A stretch of 64,000 nt of DNA from Vibrio sp. SCSIO 43136 (GTDB lineage Bacteria > Pseudomonadota > Gammaproteobacteria > Enterobacterales > Vibrionaceae), in NCBI RefSeq assembly GCF_023716565.1, contig NZ_CP071848.1, positions 2,914,001 to 2,978,000 on the forward strand. The letters run 5' to 3'. Positions 46,886 to 56,269 of this stretch are shown in pieces. Numbering within the stretch: position 1 is the first letter of the stretch; every line of letters begins with the position of its first letter. The notes beneath the pieces were generated by a model that saw nothing but the letters and a program-made list of their open reading frames with translations, was not told the DNA's origin and made no database searches. The translations under genes were made by a program, and so were the position numbers.

Positions 46886-47979
46886 TACTTAGCAGCCTCT
46901 TCGTTTACGATAGATTCACCAGATACACCTAAGCGCTCACCAGCATACGAGCCGTCAAGTACACGGGTCCACCACTCCTTGTTGTTTAAGTACCATTCAA
47001 CCGTCTTACGAATACCTGATTCGAATGTCTCTTCAGGTTTCCAACCTAACTCTCGCTCAATTTTACTTGCATCAATGGCATAACGAACATCGTGGCCTGG
47101 CCGGTCTGTAACATAAGTTATTAAATCTAGGTAGTTAGTAACTCCTTCAGGTTTAACTGGAACAAGCTCTTCAAGCAAACCACAAATCGTTTGAACGACT
47201 TCGATGTTTGCCTTTTCATTATGGCCACCAATATTGTAAGTTTCACCGACCTTTCCTTTAGTGACCACTCTATATAGAGCACGTGCATGATCTTCAACAA
47301 ATAACCAATCACGAATTTGCATTCCATCACCGTATACAGGCAGTTTTTTTCCATCCAAAGCATTTAGGATCATCAGCGGGATTAACTTTTCAGGAAAGTG
47401 ATAAGGGCCATAGTTATTTGAACAATTAGTTACGATAGTAGGTAAGCCATAAGTACGTAACCAGGCTCGAACGAGGTGGTCGGAAGACGCTTTAGATGCT
47501 GAATAAGGACTAGATGGCTCGTATGATGTCTTTTCGGTAAACAGTTCATCCGTACCCTCTAAATCACCATAGACTTCATCTGTTGATATATGATGAAAGC
47601 GGAACGTTGCTTTCTTTTCAGAAGACAACCCATTCCAGTAGGCACGACTCGCTTCGAGTAGTGCGTATGTGCCAACTATATTAGTTTCGATAAATGCAGC
47701 GGGTCCATCAATGGAACGGTCTACATGAGACTCTGCAGCTAGGTGCATTACAGCATCGGGTTTGTACTGTGAAAAGATACGGTCAAGTTCTATGCGGTCA
47801 CAAATATCAACAGCTTCAAATGCATAACGTTCATTTGAATCCACTTCTAATAGTGATTCCAAGTTACCAGCATAAGTGAGCTTATCAACATTGACTATGC
47901 TGTCAGATGTATTTTTAATAATATGACGAATGACTGCTGAACCGATAAAACCAGCACCACCAGTGACGAGGATTTTCAT
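46885..47979 (-). CDS. rfbB: dTDP-glucose 4,6-dehydratase
   Basis: The 364-residue NAD enzyme has [15 protein letters not shown] and the catalytic region [27 protein letters not shown] (YxxxK) and [17 protein letters not shown] follow. It is first of the rfbBADC block. It lies about 200 bases downstream of wzc, across a probable terminator. Confidence 0.96.
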   Translation of the reverse strand: MKILVTGGAGFIGSAVIRHIIKNTSDSIVNVDKLTYAGNLESLLEVDSNERYAFEAVDICDRIELDRIFSQYKPDAVMHLAAESHVDRSIDGPAAFIETNIVGTYALLEASRAYWNGLSSEKKATFRFHHISTDEVYGDLEGTDELFTEKTSYEPSSPYSASKASSDHLVRAWLRTYGLPTIVTNCSNNYGPYHFPEKLIPLMILNALDGKKLPVYGDGMQIRDWLFVEDHARALYRVVTKGKVGETYNIGGHNEKANIEVVQTICGLLEELVPVKPEGVTNYLDLITYVTDRPGHDVRYAIDASKIERELGWKPEETFESGIRKTVEWYLNNKEWWTRVLDGSYAGERLGVSGESIVNEEAAK

Positions 47980-48053
47980 AGATTTCTCTTATATTCTTGT
48001 TTGGACACACTCACGAGCGTGAAGATGTATTGAATTTTTAGGCTTAATCTCAC

Positions 48054-48086
48054 AAAAATATCCCAGCAAACTTCTAGATACTGGGA
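48054..48086 (-). terminator. Probable intrinsic terminator between wzc and rfbB
   Basis: On the minus strand TCCCAG (complement of 48081-48086) and CTGGGA (complement of 48061-48066) bound a 14-base loop and are followed by TATTTTTG. The stem is short (6-7 bp). If it works, the genes downstream would depend on antitermination from the ops/RfaH system upstream of wza. Confidence 0.45.
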
Positions 48087-48180
48087 CACTTTTCATTCCT
48101 TTTGAAACAGTCTATTTCACCTATCTCATTGTAATTGATTGTTTTCGGTCCCTTCTCTAACCCGTTCCAATAGGTGCCCC

Positions 48181-50349
48181 CTACTGCTTAGACGAATACT
48201 CATAGTTATAATACCCATAACCATATCCCGATGACGCACGCTTCTCAGTCGCATTAAAAATTACTCCTTTAACTTCCACACCCGCTTGCTCAAAGCGACT
48301 GCGAGCGACATCAATCTCTTTCACCGTGTTTTGGCCATAGCGTGCAACCATTAGTGTCGTACCCGCTAGTGCACCTACAATACTTGGGTCTGTCACAGCT
48401 AGCACTGGTGGTGTATCTACAATCACTAGGTCATAGTTTTCAGACGCCCACTCAAGCAGCTCTTGCATGCGTTTATGCATTAGAAGTTCTGAAGGGTTTG
48501 GTGGAACTTGGCCACGAGTCACAATATCAAGGTTCTCGACTTCGGAGCTCTTAATCGCTTGTTCTTTTCCAAGCTTACCACTAAGTACTTCAGAAAGGCC
48601 GTCATCCCAGTTCAAACCAAATGGTTCTTGCAGGTAGCCTTTACGCATATCCGCATCAATCAGTAAAACTTTTTGACCTGTTTTTGCTGCAACTGCCGCA
48701 AAGTTAGTCGATACAAATGACTTACCAATACCTGGTGCAGGACCCGAAATCATCAGCACATTGTTCTTTGCTTCCAACATGGCAAAATGAAGACTTGTAC
48801 GTAAGCCTCTTAGTGCCTCAACGGAAAGGTCAGCTGGGTTAGATTCAGCAAGCAGCGTCATTTCACCCGATTTATGCTTACCTTTGCGCTTTTTGGTACG
48901 GTCAAACAGCGTCAACTGAAGTTCTGACTTAGGTACACTCGCATATACCGACAAGCCAATTTCTTCAATTTGATCTGGTGTTTCTACGCCTTTGTGGAAA
49001 GCCGCTTTCACCAAGACAAATGCTACACTTAGCATACCACCTAGGAGTGTCGCTAACACAACGATGAGCGGTTTCTTAGGTTTTACCGCAAGGCCATAGA
49101 CTTGGGCATCGTCAAGGATACGTACGTTACCAACAGTACTTGCCTTGATAATATTCAGTTCTTGAACCTTATTAAGTAGTTGGATGTAGATTTGCTGGTT
49201 TACTTCTACATCACGAGTCATGCGCAAGATTTCACGTTGAGTTTTAGGTAGGTTTTGTGTCTGCTCGTTAATTCTCTCGCGCTCGGAAAGTAGTGTTGCT
49301 CGTTTGTCAAGTAGAGCAAGATAAGCTGGGTGGTCCTTGGTAAAGCGTTGGCTGATTTCACTTTCTTTAAAAGTGAGCTCATTTAGTTGTGCTTCAAGTT
49401 TTACCATTACATCTAGAGTGGCTTTAGCTTCTAAGCCAAGATCTACTGACTCATTTTCTTGACGGTACTGATTCAAGCGATCTTCTGAAGCCATCAAGCT
49501 AGTTTTGATGTCTGGCAAGTGCCCCTTTAAGAACTCTAAGCTCTTTTGTGCTTCTTCAGACTTACGCTCTACGTTTTGAAGGAAGTAGTTTTGCGTAATA
49601 TCATTAAGTAGACGTTGAATAAGCTCTCTGTCTTCGCCTTCTAGTTGAAGTGAGATAATACCTGTTTGTTTGCCTCTTTCACTGATCGATAAATTTTTAC
49701 TTAGTGTAGCAATAACATCCAGTTTGCTGTCCTTACTCAGTGCAAATTGCATCCCCTCACTAGACACCATTGAGCTAATGAAAAGTGCATATTGACCATT
49801 TTTGTCTTGTGCTAGCTCGCCCACCTTACCTTCTAGAATGACTCGCTCATCTTCTCGAATTAGGCGGTAGCTAGTGTCACCAGTAACCTCTAAGGTGTGT
49901 GCCATTTCCTGAGCAATTTCTGGCAGTTCAAAGCGAGACACCTCAACCTTGTTTACTTCACCCGTTAAGCGAGCAATCCCTTTGCCAATCAACGGAAGGT
50001 ACTTAGGTGTAGCAGTCGTCGTTAAGTTAAACTTATCGACCGTATCCCCAAGGATCATGCGAGACTTAATGATCTCAATTTCCGTAGTGGCTGAAGACTC
50101 GGCAGAAAACAGGTCCCCCATATCTCCTACCATTGCAGAGATACCGCCAGAACTTTTCTCCTCGATCTGAACTAAGGCATCTGCCTTGTAGATAGGAGTC
50201 GAAAGCAAAGCGAATGCCACCCCAAGCACAGCAAAGAAAAAGGTGACTAGTACGATTAGCCACTTGGCATCGAGCAGGATACCAAGCAATTTCCCCAAAT
50301 CGATCTCGTCGGATTGCATCTGAGAGGTGTTAGAAGATGATTGATTCAT
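48181..50349 (-). CDS. wzc: Wzc-type polysaccharide co-polymerase and bacterial tyrosine kinase
   Basis: The 722-residue inner-membrane protein has a Wzz domain with a first membrane helix (about 29-49). A long periplasmic coiled-coil region (ESVDLGLEAKATLDVMVKLEAQLNELT) and a second helix near 430-450 follow. The cytoplasmic BY-kinase has Walker A GPAPGIGKSFVSTNFA, Walker A' VLLIDADMRKG, Walker B DLVIVDTPP and the Tyr cluster SSGYGYGYYNYEYSSKQ at the end. It controls chain length and export with Wza and is dephosphorylated by Wzb. Confidence 0.95.
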   Translation of the reverse strand: MNQSSSNTSQMQSDEIDLGKLLGILLDAKWLIVLVTFFFAVLGVAFALLSTPIYKADALVQIEEKSSGGISAMVGDMGDLFSAESSATTEIEIIKSRMILGDTVDKFNLTTTATPKYLPLIGKGIARLTGEVNKVEVSRFELPEIAQEMAHTLEVTGDTSYRLIREDERVILEGKVGELAQDKNGQYALFISSMVSSEGMQFALSKDSKLDVIATLSKNLSISERGKQTGIISLQLEGEDRELIQRLLNDITQNYFLQNVERKSEEAQKSLEFLKGHLPDIKTSLMASEDRLNQYRQENESVDLGLEAKATLDVMVKLEAQLNELTFKESEISQRFTKDHPAYLALLDKRATLLSERERINEQTQNLPKTQREILRMTRDVEVNQQIYIQLLNKVQELNIIKASTVGNVRILDDAQVYGLAVKPKKPLIVVLATLLGGMLSVAFVLVKAAFHKGVETPDQIEEIGLSVYASVPKSELQLTLFDRTKKRKGKHKSGEMTLLAESNPADLSVEALRGLRTSLHFAMLEAKNNVLMISGPAPGIGKSFVSTNFAAVAAKTGQKVLLIDADMRKGYLQEPFGLNWDDGLSEVLSGKLGKEQAIKSSEVENLDIVTRGQVPPNPSELLMHKRMQELLEWASENYDLVIVDTPPVLAVTDPSIVGALAGTTLMVARYGQNTVKEIDVARSRFEQAGVEVKGVIFNATEKRASSGYGYGYYNYEYSSKQ

Positions 50350-50409
50350 GATTACAAACAGTCTTTATTATGAGTTGATACTACTAGCAGCTAAGCGATG
50401 CGCTAATTA

Positions 50410-50850
50410 TTACAGTTTTGCTTTCCATGCGTTAGCAGACTTTTCAATTAGCTCGTAGGCATAATCAAAGGCTTCTTTACTTTGGCGGTAAGGGTCAGGA
50501 ATATCTTTTTGGCCAATCCATTGGCCAAAAAGCATAGTTTTCCCACGAGCTTCTGGTGCTATCTGCGTTAGTGCTTCCATGTGACCTTTTTCCATTACTA
50601 GAATGAGGTCATATTGAGCACACAGTGCTGCGGTAAGCTGTTGAGAACCATGGCCATCAAGGCTCACACCGTGCTCTGTCGCTACTTCGATAGCCATCTC
50701 ATCGGCAGGTTTACCTTCTAGCTTACTCTTTTTAGAAGCAAGCCCCGCAGAAGCGACTTGTTTATTGGGTAGCATAGATTGCAAAAGTCGCTCACCAATT
50801 GGCGAGCGACAAATATTTCCTACACATACCACTAGGATTTTATTAAACAT
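50410..50850 (-). CDS. wzb: Low-molecular-weight protein tyrosine phosphatase Wzb
   Basis: The 146-residue enzyme has the P-loop CVGNICRSP (Cys9 and Arg15) and the general-acid loop DIPDPYRQSKEAFD. It removes phosphate from the Wzc tail. It sits between wza and wzc in the standard wza-wzb-wzc order. Confidence 0.95.
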   Translation of the reverse strand: MFNKILVVCVGNICRSPIGERLLQSMLPNKQVASAGLASKKSKLEGKPADEMAIEVATEHGVSLDGHGSQQLTAALCAQYDLILVMEKGHMEALTQIAPEARGKTMLFGQWIGQKDIPDPYRQSKEAFDYAYELIEKSANAWKAKL

Positions 50851-50864
50851 ATTTATTCTTCAAA

Positions 50865-51983
50865 TTACCAAGTACGAACTCGGTTCACGCCTTCAGTTAA
50901 GTTATTAAAGCCAGTAATGGTTGGAAGTAACTGGGAAATCACGCGGTTCCAGCGTGCTATTGGCGCAGCTGTAACGTAGACAATATCGTACGGTTGAAGA
51001 GCGAATTCAGTGCCCACCACTAAAGAAGAAGCTTCTTTGATGTTGAGCTGATAGACATCTGCAATTATGTCTTGGCTTTGATTTGAGCGAATAACGAATA
51101 CACCGCTAGCATCGGCAGAAAGCTCGTTAATACCACCTACACTGCTTAGAGCTTCTGTTAAGCTCATACCAGAGCGATCCATTTTCAATAGCTGTGCATC
51201 GTTAACTTCACCCATAACAAACACTTTTTGACCATCGTTACGAGGCACGTGGATGATATCACCAGACTCTAACAAACGGTTTTGAGTCAGGTCACCACGC
51301 TGCATTAGCGCATAAAGTGATACTGTTTCTTCTGAGCCATCACGGGTAATGCTTACATTTCGCCAGTCAGCATCAGTTTCTAAACCACCAGCACGGTTTA
51401 CCGCATCAAGCAAAGTTAACGGAATATTAGTGATCGCCTGTTGGCCTGGATTCTTAACTTCACCCGTAACGTACGCTTTTTGTGCACGGAAAGACGCAAC
51501 ATTAACATCCACTTGTGGACTTTCGATATATTTTGCAAGGCGTTTAGCAATAGTGTCACGAACTTCGGTCACCGTCTTACCTTCGACTTCTACTCGGCCG
51601 ATGTATGGGTAAAAAATAGTGCCGTCTGCATGTACCCAGTTACCCGCTTCAGATGAGCTTCGGTAAGAGCCAGCAGGAATCGTTAACTCAGGGTGATCCC
51701 AAATAGTTACATTGAGAATATCACCCGGCCCAATACGGTATTCATAACGAAGGATCGCCGCATCAAGTTCAGGGTTAGATTGGGAGATTACAGGAGAGGG
51801 TTTATATTGATTTACTTTGTCTGCCGTTAACGGATAGACATTGAAAGCCATTGAGGATTGTTCGCTGGATTGTTCATTAGCGTTCAGGGCATTGGTTGTT
51901 TTTATATGAGAGCCCGGAACGGCGCAACCAGCTAACAGGGTTGGCACGAGTGCCGCCAAAATCAGTTTTTTATTAAAATCCAT
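50865..51983 (-). CDS. wza: Outer-membrane polysaccharide export lipoprotein Wza
   Basis: The 372-residue lipoprotein has signal and lipobox LLAGC (Cys19). The polysaccharide-export domain has [28 protein letters not shown] domains ([23 protein letters not shown] and [14 protein letters not shown]) follow, with a C-terminal amphipathic helix region ([18 protein letters not shown]) that would form the outer-membrane barrel. It is the first gene of the minus-strand polysaccharide operon, with an ops element 125 bases upstream. Confidence 0.95.
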   Translation of the reverse strand: MDFNKKLILAALVPTLLAGCAVPGSHIKTTNALNANEQSSEQSSMAFNVYPLTADKVNQYKPSPVISQSNPELDAAILRYEYRIGPGDILNVTIWDHPELTIPAGSYRSSSEAGNWVHADGTIFYPYIGRVEVEGKTVTEVRDTIAKRLAKYIESPQVDVNVASFRAQKAYVTGEVKNPGQQAITNIPLTLLDAVNRAGGLETDADWRNVSITRDGSEETVSLYALMQRGDLTQNRLLESGDIIHVPRNDGQKVFVMGEVNDAQLLKMDRSGMSLTEALSSVGGINELSADASGVFVIRSNQSQDIIADVYQLNIKEASSLVVGTEFALQPYDIVYVTAAPIARWNRVISQLLPTITGFNNLTEGVNRVRTW

Positions 51984-52281
51984 ATTATTGTATCTGCTCT
52001 TACAAGGAATGGTCTAAACATAGCGTGACTGCGAAGCCAAAGTAGCGGAGCCTATATTCGTCAAGGCTGCTCACCATTCCTCAGTGCCTGAGCTTCCTGC
52101 TTTCAGACACGCTACCGCCCATTGATATACGCTTAATCACACTGCGTCGAGATCTAAATGTCTACCCACTCAAGCGTATTGAATGCGGTTTTTGAGGGCA
52201 GCATTATTCAATAATTCACCCTAAAAAACAATAATTCGGTGCAAGCAAGCGCTCAGCACAAGACATTGATAACATAAATAA
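51984..52281 (-). other. Leader region of the polysaccharide operon
   Basis: Nearly 300 bases lie between rjg and wza. They contain the ops element at 52108-52119, so the promoter must lie further upstream, about 52130-52281. On the minus strand TTATTGTTTTTTAGG and GAATTATTGAATAATG are A/T-rich candidates, but no confident -35/-10 pair was fixed. No small gene is seen. Confidence 0.5.
52108..52119 (-). promoter_or_regulatory. ops element (RfaH recruitment site)
   Basis: The minus strand reads GGCGGTAGCGTG, identical over all 12 bases to the enterobacterial ops consensus within JUMPstart. It lies 125 bases upstream of the wza ATG in the untranslated leader and is correctly oriented. RfaH binds RNA polymerase paused here and suppresses termination in long polysaccharide operons. 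Confidence 0.92.
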
Positions 52282-53619
52282 CTAAGCGAACACTTTTGTA
52301 TAATTAAGTGTCTTTTCTATCAATAGTTTTAGTATGGTTTTGGAGTGTGTATCACCATGTATTAGGTGAATTTCACTGGGCGGATGAGCACTTCCCTGCG
52401 CAAAGGCCAACAATTCCTTTTGTCCTGCATGGGCAGAGTACCCCGAGATTGTGACAATTTGAGCACCAACTGCAACCAAATGATTGTCAATCTCAACATT
52501 GCTACAGCCTGACTGCAATTTTCGTCCTAATGTGCCGTTTGCTTGATAACCCACAAAAAGCACTTCCGTCGATGGTTTAGGTAGAAGGTATTTAAGGTAA
52601 TTCATGACTCTACCCCCTTGGCACATGCCTGATGCGGCGATCACTATGCACGGTTCGTTGCTACTTGCTAATCGGTTGACTAAGGCTAGATGCTGCTTGT
52701 GATCTTTAATCACCACTTTTTGTTCAAAACCTAAAGGATGGCGACCTTGATTGAGGCGCTGCTCAGCTTCTTGCCCCCATAATTTTCGATACTTACGGTA
52801 AGAACAGGTGACTTTGTTTGCCATTGGGGAGTCAACAATAATGGGGAGGCGCCTTTCGAGTTTGCGTTCATGTAGAAGCGACTCTATGTCGAACAACAGT
52901 TCTTGGGTACGGCCAACACTGAAAGCTGGAATAATGACTGTTCCACTGTTTTCGACGGAGCGAGTTAAGACTTGTTGCAGCCTCTCCTTTCTTGAGGCCA
53001 TGTTTTCATGGTTCTTATCACCATAAGTTGATTCGAGGTAGAGCACATCCATGTTCTCAGGTGGCAGGGGGTCCGAGAGTAAAGGCGTGTTGTTTGGACC
53101 AAGGTCGCCAGAAAATACGACTTTACTGTAATTCTGTGTATTGGCTTCAGGTACTTTTAACTCCACATACGCAGAACCCAAAATATGCCCGGCAGGCTGA
53201 AAACGACAGTAAAGCGTTTGTCCTAGCTTGATTGGAAACCACTGGTTGTATTTGATGGGTTTAATTAGATTTGTAATTCGCTCAAGCATTCTTTGCCTTA
53301 GGTACTTTGAAAGTGATAGCTGGAGTTTCATACCATCATCCAGCATCAGCGGCAGTAAATCGGCCGTTGCAGGTGTACAGGAAATGGGCTTATTGAAGCC
53401 TGCGGCGATTAACCAAGGGATTCGTCCGATATGATCAATATGGCTATGGGTGATCACTAAGGCTTGAACGTGACTTATGGGAAAATTGATCACTAGTGAC
53501 TTATCTGCCTCTGCGCCTTGGAAGATACCGCAATCCAGGAGCAATGACCTACCGCCCAATTGCAGCTCATGGCATGAGCCTGTGACACCTTCTTTGCCAC
53601 CGTGATGAATAACCCGCAT
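52282..53619 (-). CDS. rjg: Metallo-beta-lactamase/beta-CASP RNA-processing exonuclease (Rjg)
   Basis: The 445-residue protein is of the CPSF73/RNase J-like class. The metal motif HSHIDHIGRI (His58, His60, Asp62, His63) is followed by FSGDLGP and the beta-CASP motifs IIPAFSVGRTQELLFDIE, VIAASGMCQGGRVMNYL and the C-terminal SGYSAHAGQ and HGDTHSK. In vibrios a gene of this type, rjg, marks one edge of the O-antigen/capsule region. A nuclease role in RNA processing is inferred from the family. Confidence 0.85.
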   Translation of the reverse strand: MRVIHHGGKEGVTGSCHELQLGGRSLLLDCGIFQGAEADKSLVINFPISHVQALVITHSHIDHIGRIPWLIAAGFNKPISCTPATADLLPLMLDDGMKLQLSLSKYLRQRMLERITNLIKPIKYNQWFPIKLGQTLYCRFQPAGHILGSAYVELKVPEANTQNYSKVVFSGDLGPNNTPLLSDPLPPENMDVLYLESTYGDKNHENMASRKERLQQVLTRSVENSGTVIIPAFSVGRTQELLFDIESLLHERKLERRLPIIVDSPMANKVTCSYRKYRKLWGQEAEQRLNQGRHPLGFEQKVVIKDHKQHLALVNRLASSNEPCIVIAASGMCQGGRVMNYLKYLLPKPSTEVLFVGYQANGTLGRKLQSGCSNVEIDNHLVAVGAQIVTISGYSAHAGQKELLAFAQGSAHPPSEIHLIHGDTHSKTILKLLIEKTLNYTKVFA

Positions 53620-53704
53620 AGCACCTCACTCAAATAAAAAGATCTTAATGATGTGAAAGGCGGGAGACTATTTATCTTCTATAAATTGCGAGAGACCACA
53701 AAAC

Positions 53705-54331
53705 TTAATCGCCGAGATGAATTTCGATCGATTTAAGCTGAACCACACCTTCAGGAGTCGCATAAGGCTTTACTATTGCCATCATCTGCTTCATACCCTG
53801 AATGATGATTTTCTCGGTAACTTGGTTATGAGTCGATAACGTAATCTGGTAGCTTAACCAACTGGTGGCAATCAAGTGCAAAGTTCTTAATAGTGATCTA
53901 AGCTCTTCATCAGTCGCAGACAATAACTTAATCGCTCGAAACTCCTGCATGATGGCAACAAGGTTGGCTTGAAGTTTACTTTGCACCAAAAGGTAGTCGT
54001 TATGAAGCTCGCTATCTCGGCTTAGAATTTCTGGTAGGTTGGCGTACAGGAATCGATACTTCCACATCAGGGTGAAGATTGACTCCATGTAGTATTCCAG
54101 CAAATTCATTCCGTTGCCTGGCTGCTTGATTGGGGCAAATTTTTCTAACAGTTCCGATGAATAGAGCTCAAATATGCTGCGCACAATTTCTTGCTTGTTG
54201 CGGTAGTGGTAGTAAAGGTTCCCTGGGCTAATGTCTAGATGAGCAGCGATATGGTTAGTGGTGATGTTTCGCTCGCCCTGCTCATTGAACAGTTCAAGTG
54301 CACCATAGGTAATTTTATCTCTGGTCTTCAT
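53705..54331 (-). CDS. TetR-family transcriptional regulator
   Basis: The 208-residue protein has an N-terminal helix-turn-helix (ITTNHIAAHLDISPGNLYYHYRNKQEIVRSIFE, about residues 24-56). The larger ligand-binding helical domain is of the type seen in many TetR regulators (YRFLYANLPEILSRDSEL). It is divergent from the gfc/yjb operon with a 244-base intergenic region, so control of that operon or of itself is plausible, but no operator could be identified. Confidence 0.85.
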   Translation of the reverse strand: MKTRDKITYGALELFNEQGERNITTNHIAAHLDISPGNLYYHYRNKQEIVRSIFELYSSELLEKFAPIKQPGNGMNLLEYYMESIFTLMWKYRFLYANLPEILSRDSELHNDYLLVQSKLQANLVAIMQEFRAIKLLSATDEELRSLLRTLHLIATSWLSYQITLSTHNQVTEKIIIQGMKQMMAIVKPYATPEGVVQLKSIEIHLGD

Positions 54332-54575
54332 CGACTCCCCCGTAAATTCAAGTCATTAGCCTGCTAGTTCGCCTAAAAAGGATCGCCCAAAGCCTCAAAA
54401 TATGCAAGATGCAATACATCTGCATACCTTGCGTAGACTCCTACATATCAGCAAGATAGACAATTAAATGTTTATTTTTCGTTTACATTTTGACATGGCA
54501 TCCACTAAAATCATTCTTGGGAGCATTCAAATGCTTTCATACATCGATGTAAAAAATAGATTAAGGATATATCTA
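54332..54575. other. Divergent promoter region between tetR and the gfc/yjb operon
   Basis: The A/T-rich region should hold both promoters. AAGGATAT at 54563-54570 is the ribosome site of gfcA. No ops element is present, unlike the wza operon. No clear palindromic TetR operator was identified. Confidence 0.45.
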
Positions 54576-54851
54576 ATGAAAAAGATTGCTTTAGCGATGC
54601 TAATTGCATTCGGCGCATCTAGCGCTGCATTTGCAGCAGGTACTGAAGGTGGTGGTGCTGCAGGTGGTGGCGCTGGTGCAGGCGGTGGTGCTGCAGGTGG
54701 TGGTGCTGCTGCTGGTGGTGGTGCAGGTGTTGGTGCTGGTGTTGGCGGTACTGTTGCTGGTGTAACTGGTGGTATTGTTGCTGGTGCGGTAGCTATTTCT
54801 GTATCAGAAAGCACAGAAACAACTAACACTACGACTAATACTGCTAGCTAA
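54576..54851 (+). CDS. Exported Gly/Ala-rich YjbE/GfcA-like protein
   Basis: The 91-residue protein has a signal peptide (MKKIALAMLIAFGASSAAFA) and a mature part that is almost entirely Gly and Ala (GGGAAGGGAGAGG) with a Ser/Thr tail (ESTETTNTTTNTAS). This matches YjbE/GfcA by composition and by position at the head of yjbEFGH. The start is placed at 54576 behind AAGGATAT; a longer frame from 54468 adds 36 non-signal residues and is rejected. The role in exopolysaccharide secretion is inferred from the operon. Confidence 0.8.
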   Translation: MKKIALAMLIAFGASSAAFAAGTEGGGAAGGGAGAGGGAAGGGAAAGGGAGVGAGVGGTVAGVTGGIVAGAVAISVSESTETTNTTTNTAS

Positions 54852-54871
54852 GAACTCTTCTAAGCTAGGCT

Positions 54872-54900
54872 AAGCCCTGTTCATTCAGGGCTTTTATTTT
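54872..54900 (+). terminator. Terminator/attenuator between gfcA-like and gfcB-like genes
   Basis: AAGCCCTG (54872-54879) and CAGGGCTT (54886-54893) form a perfect 8-bp stem with a 6-base loop, followed by TTATTTT. It should let the first gene be made in excess over the three downstream genes. Confidence 0.85.
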
Positions 54901-54912
54901 AGAGCCCTACCT

Positions 54913-55560
54913 ATGCGCAATTCACTTTTCCTGTTTGTTTGCCTACTCGCACTATCTGGCTGCACCAACAAGATGCAAGACGTTAATAGTACAATAGCCG
55001 CTTATTACGATAGTTTTCATGATATTCAACTTCCCGAGCAAGAGCTAAGAGATCTCCCATACTCCAGTGCTTATCTACGCCTTGATGACAACAAGCAAAT
55101 CTTTATTGTCTTGGCCTTTGCTGATATTAACCCCGAAACAGGTACCAATAGGCTGACGTGGATCGCTTCTGATAAAGCAATGATCACTACCGAAAATGGC
55201 CGAATAGTAAAAACTGCGTTTTTGGAAGGTGATGACCTGACTTGGTTTGAAGGGCTAGAAGGTGAGGCAGCTCCTGTTTACAGCGCCAAACAATGGCAAG
55301 CAATCTATGACTGGAGCCCAAATTATCGTTCTGGATTTATTGCTAATATAGCTACCACACAGCTTGAAGATGATATTATTGAATCTCCACTATGGCGCTT
55401 TTCTGCTAAGCACTATTTAGAAACCGTCACCATCGGCGACCAAGAGTTTACCAATCAATACTGGATTGATAGCAACCAAAAAGTAGTGAAAACCATCCAA
55501 TATCTTGGCCCAGATATGCGCCGCATTGAAATGACTATATTAAAAACCTATCAAAAATAA
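54913..55560 (+). CDS. YjbF/GfcB-like outer-membrane lipoprotein
   Basis: The 215-residue lipoprotein has lipobox LALSGC (Cys17). The body carries the YjbF family features LTWIASDKAMITTENGRIVKTA and a C-terminal TNQYWIDSNQKVVKTIQYLGPDMRRIEMTILK. Part of the group 4 capsule / Yjb exopolysaccharide machinery by family. It is followed by the GfcC-like gene after 13 bases. Confidence 0.85.
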   Translation: MRNSLFLFVCLLALSGCTNKMQDVNSTIAAYYDSFHDIQLPEQELRDLPYSSAYLRLDDNKQIFIVLAFADINPETGTNRLTWIASDKAMITTENGRIVKTAFLEGDDLTWFEGLEGEAAPVYSAKQWQAIYDWSPNYRSGFIANIATTQLEDDIIESPLWRFSAKHYLETVTIGDQEFTNQYWIDSNQKVVKTIQYLGPDMRRIEMTILKTYQK

Positions 55561-55573
55561 CTAGGACAGCATT

Positions 55574-56269
55574 ATGAAATGGCTAGCATGGATAAGCTTA
55601 GTCTCGGTTGGGTGTTTTGCCTCCCCTATCTCGATCGAGCTGCCCAATCAAAACAAGACTATCACCTACCAACAGCCCGTTAGGCTGTCGCAAATATTAA
55701 ATGACGCCTACCAGCAGTTAGATTATTGGCCTTATGAACTCAACTCTAAACTTGTAGAGACTCAGGCAAATGATGAGATCATAACGCTTAGAGATGACAT
55801 ATTATCTGAACTAGATCTGCTACAGACTAACTCGGCCAAAGCGTTGATAGAGCAACTTTCTCAGTTTGAATACCGCAAAGTAGTCCCTATACAACTGGGC
55901 TTTAATCACATACGTGTTTACGACCGTGACAACCCACTCATCAGTAATAACCATTCATTAGAGTTAACCAAGCGAAGCAACTTATTTGGCTTAGTTGGTT
56001 TAGTACCAAAACCTATATTTATTCCACTGCGGTCTGGTGCAAACCTATCTGACTACTTAGAGACCATAGAACATTTTGAATCGGCAGATTTAGCGAAACC
56101 TTTCATCATTCAACCAGATGGACACATCACTCAGGCCCATATCGGCCATTGGCAAAACAAGCTTTTTTACCCAGCTTCCAATGCAATCGTTTTTATCGGT
56201 ATTGAAGGTGAAGACGAGCTCAATCTTAAAATCGCTAACCTACTTCGTTACGCAGTGGTGAAACAATGA
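55574..56269 (+). CDS. YjbG/GfcC-like periplasmic capsule protein
   Basis: The 231-residue protein has an N-terminal signal peptide (MKWLAWISLVSVGCFA). A SLBB/beta-grasp-like body (SIELPNQNKTITYQQPVRLSQILNDA, later VPKPIFIPLRSGANLSDYLE) and the GfcC-type C-terminus ending in an amphipathic stretch (NLKIANLLRYAVVKQ) follow. It overlaps the YjbH-like start by four bases. It is thought to assist surface polysaccharide export. Confidence 0.85.
   Translation: MKWLAWISLVSVGCFASPISIELPNQNKTITYQQPVRLSQILNDAYQQLDYWPYELNSKLVETQANDEIITLRDDILSELDLLQTNSAKALIEQLSQFEYRKVVPIQLGFNHIRVYDRDNPLISNNHSLELTKRSNLFGLVGLVPKPIFIPLRSGANLSDYLETIEHFESADLAKPFIIQPDGHITQAHIGHWQNKLFYPASNAIVFIGIEGEDELNLKIANLLRYAVVKQ

Noticed and set aside
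54468..54575. N-terminal extension of the Gly/Ala-rich protein
   Set aside because: A clear signal peptide and a ribosome site mark the start at 54576.
54527..54829. Proline/alanine-rich open frame antisense to the gfcA-like gene
   Set aside because: It is the reverse complement of Gly/Ala codons and has no supporting start or homology.
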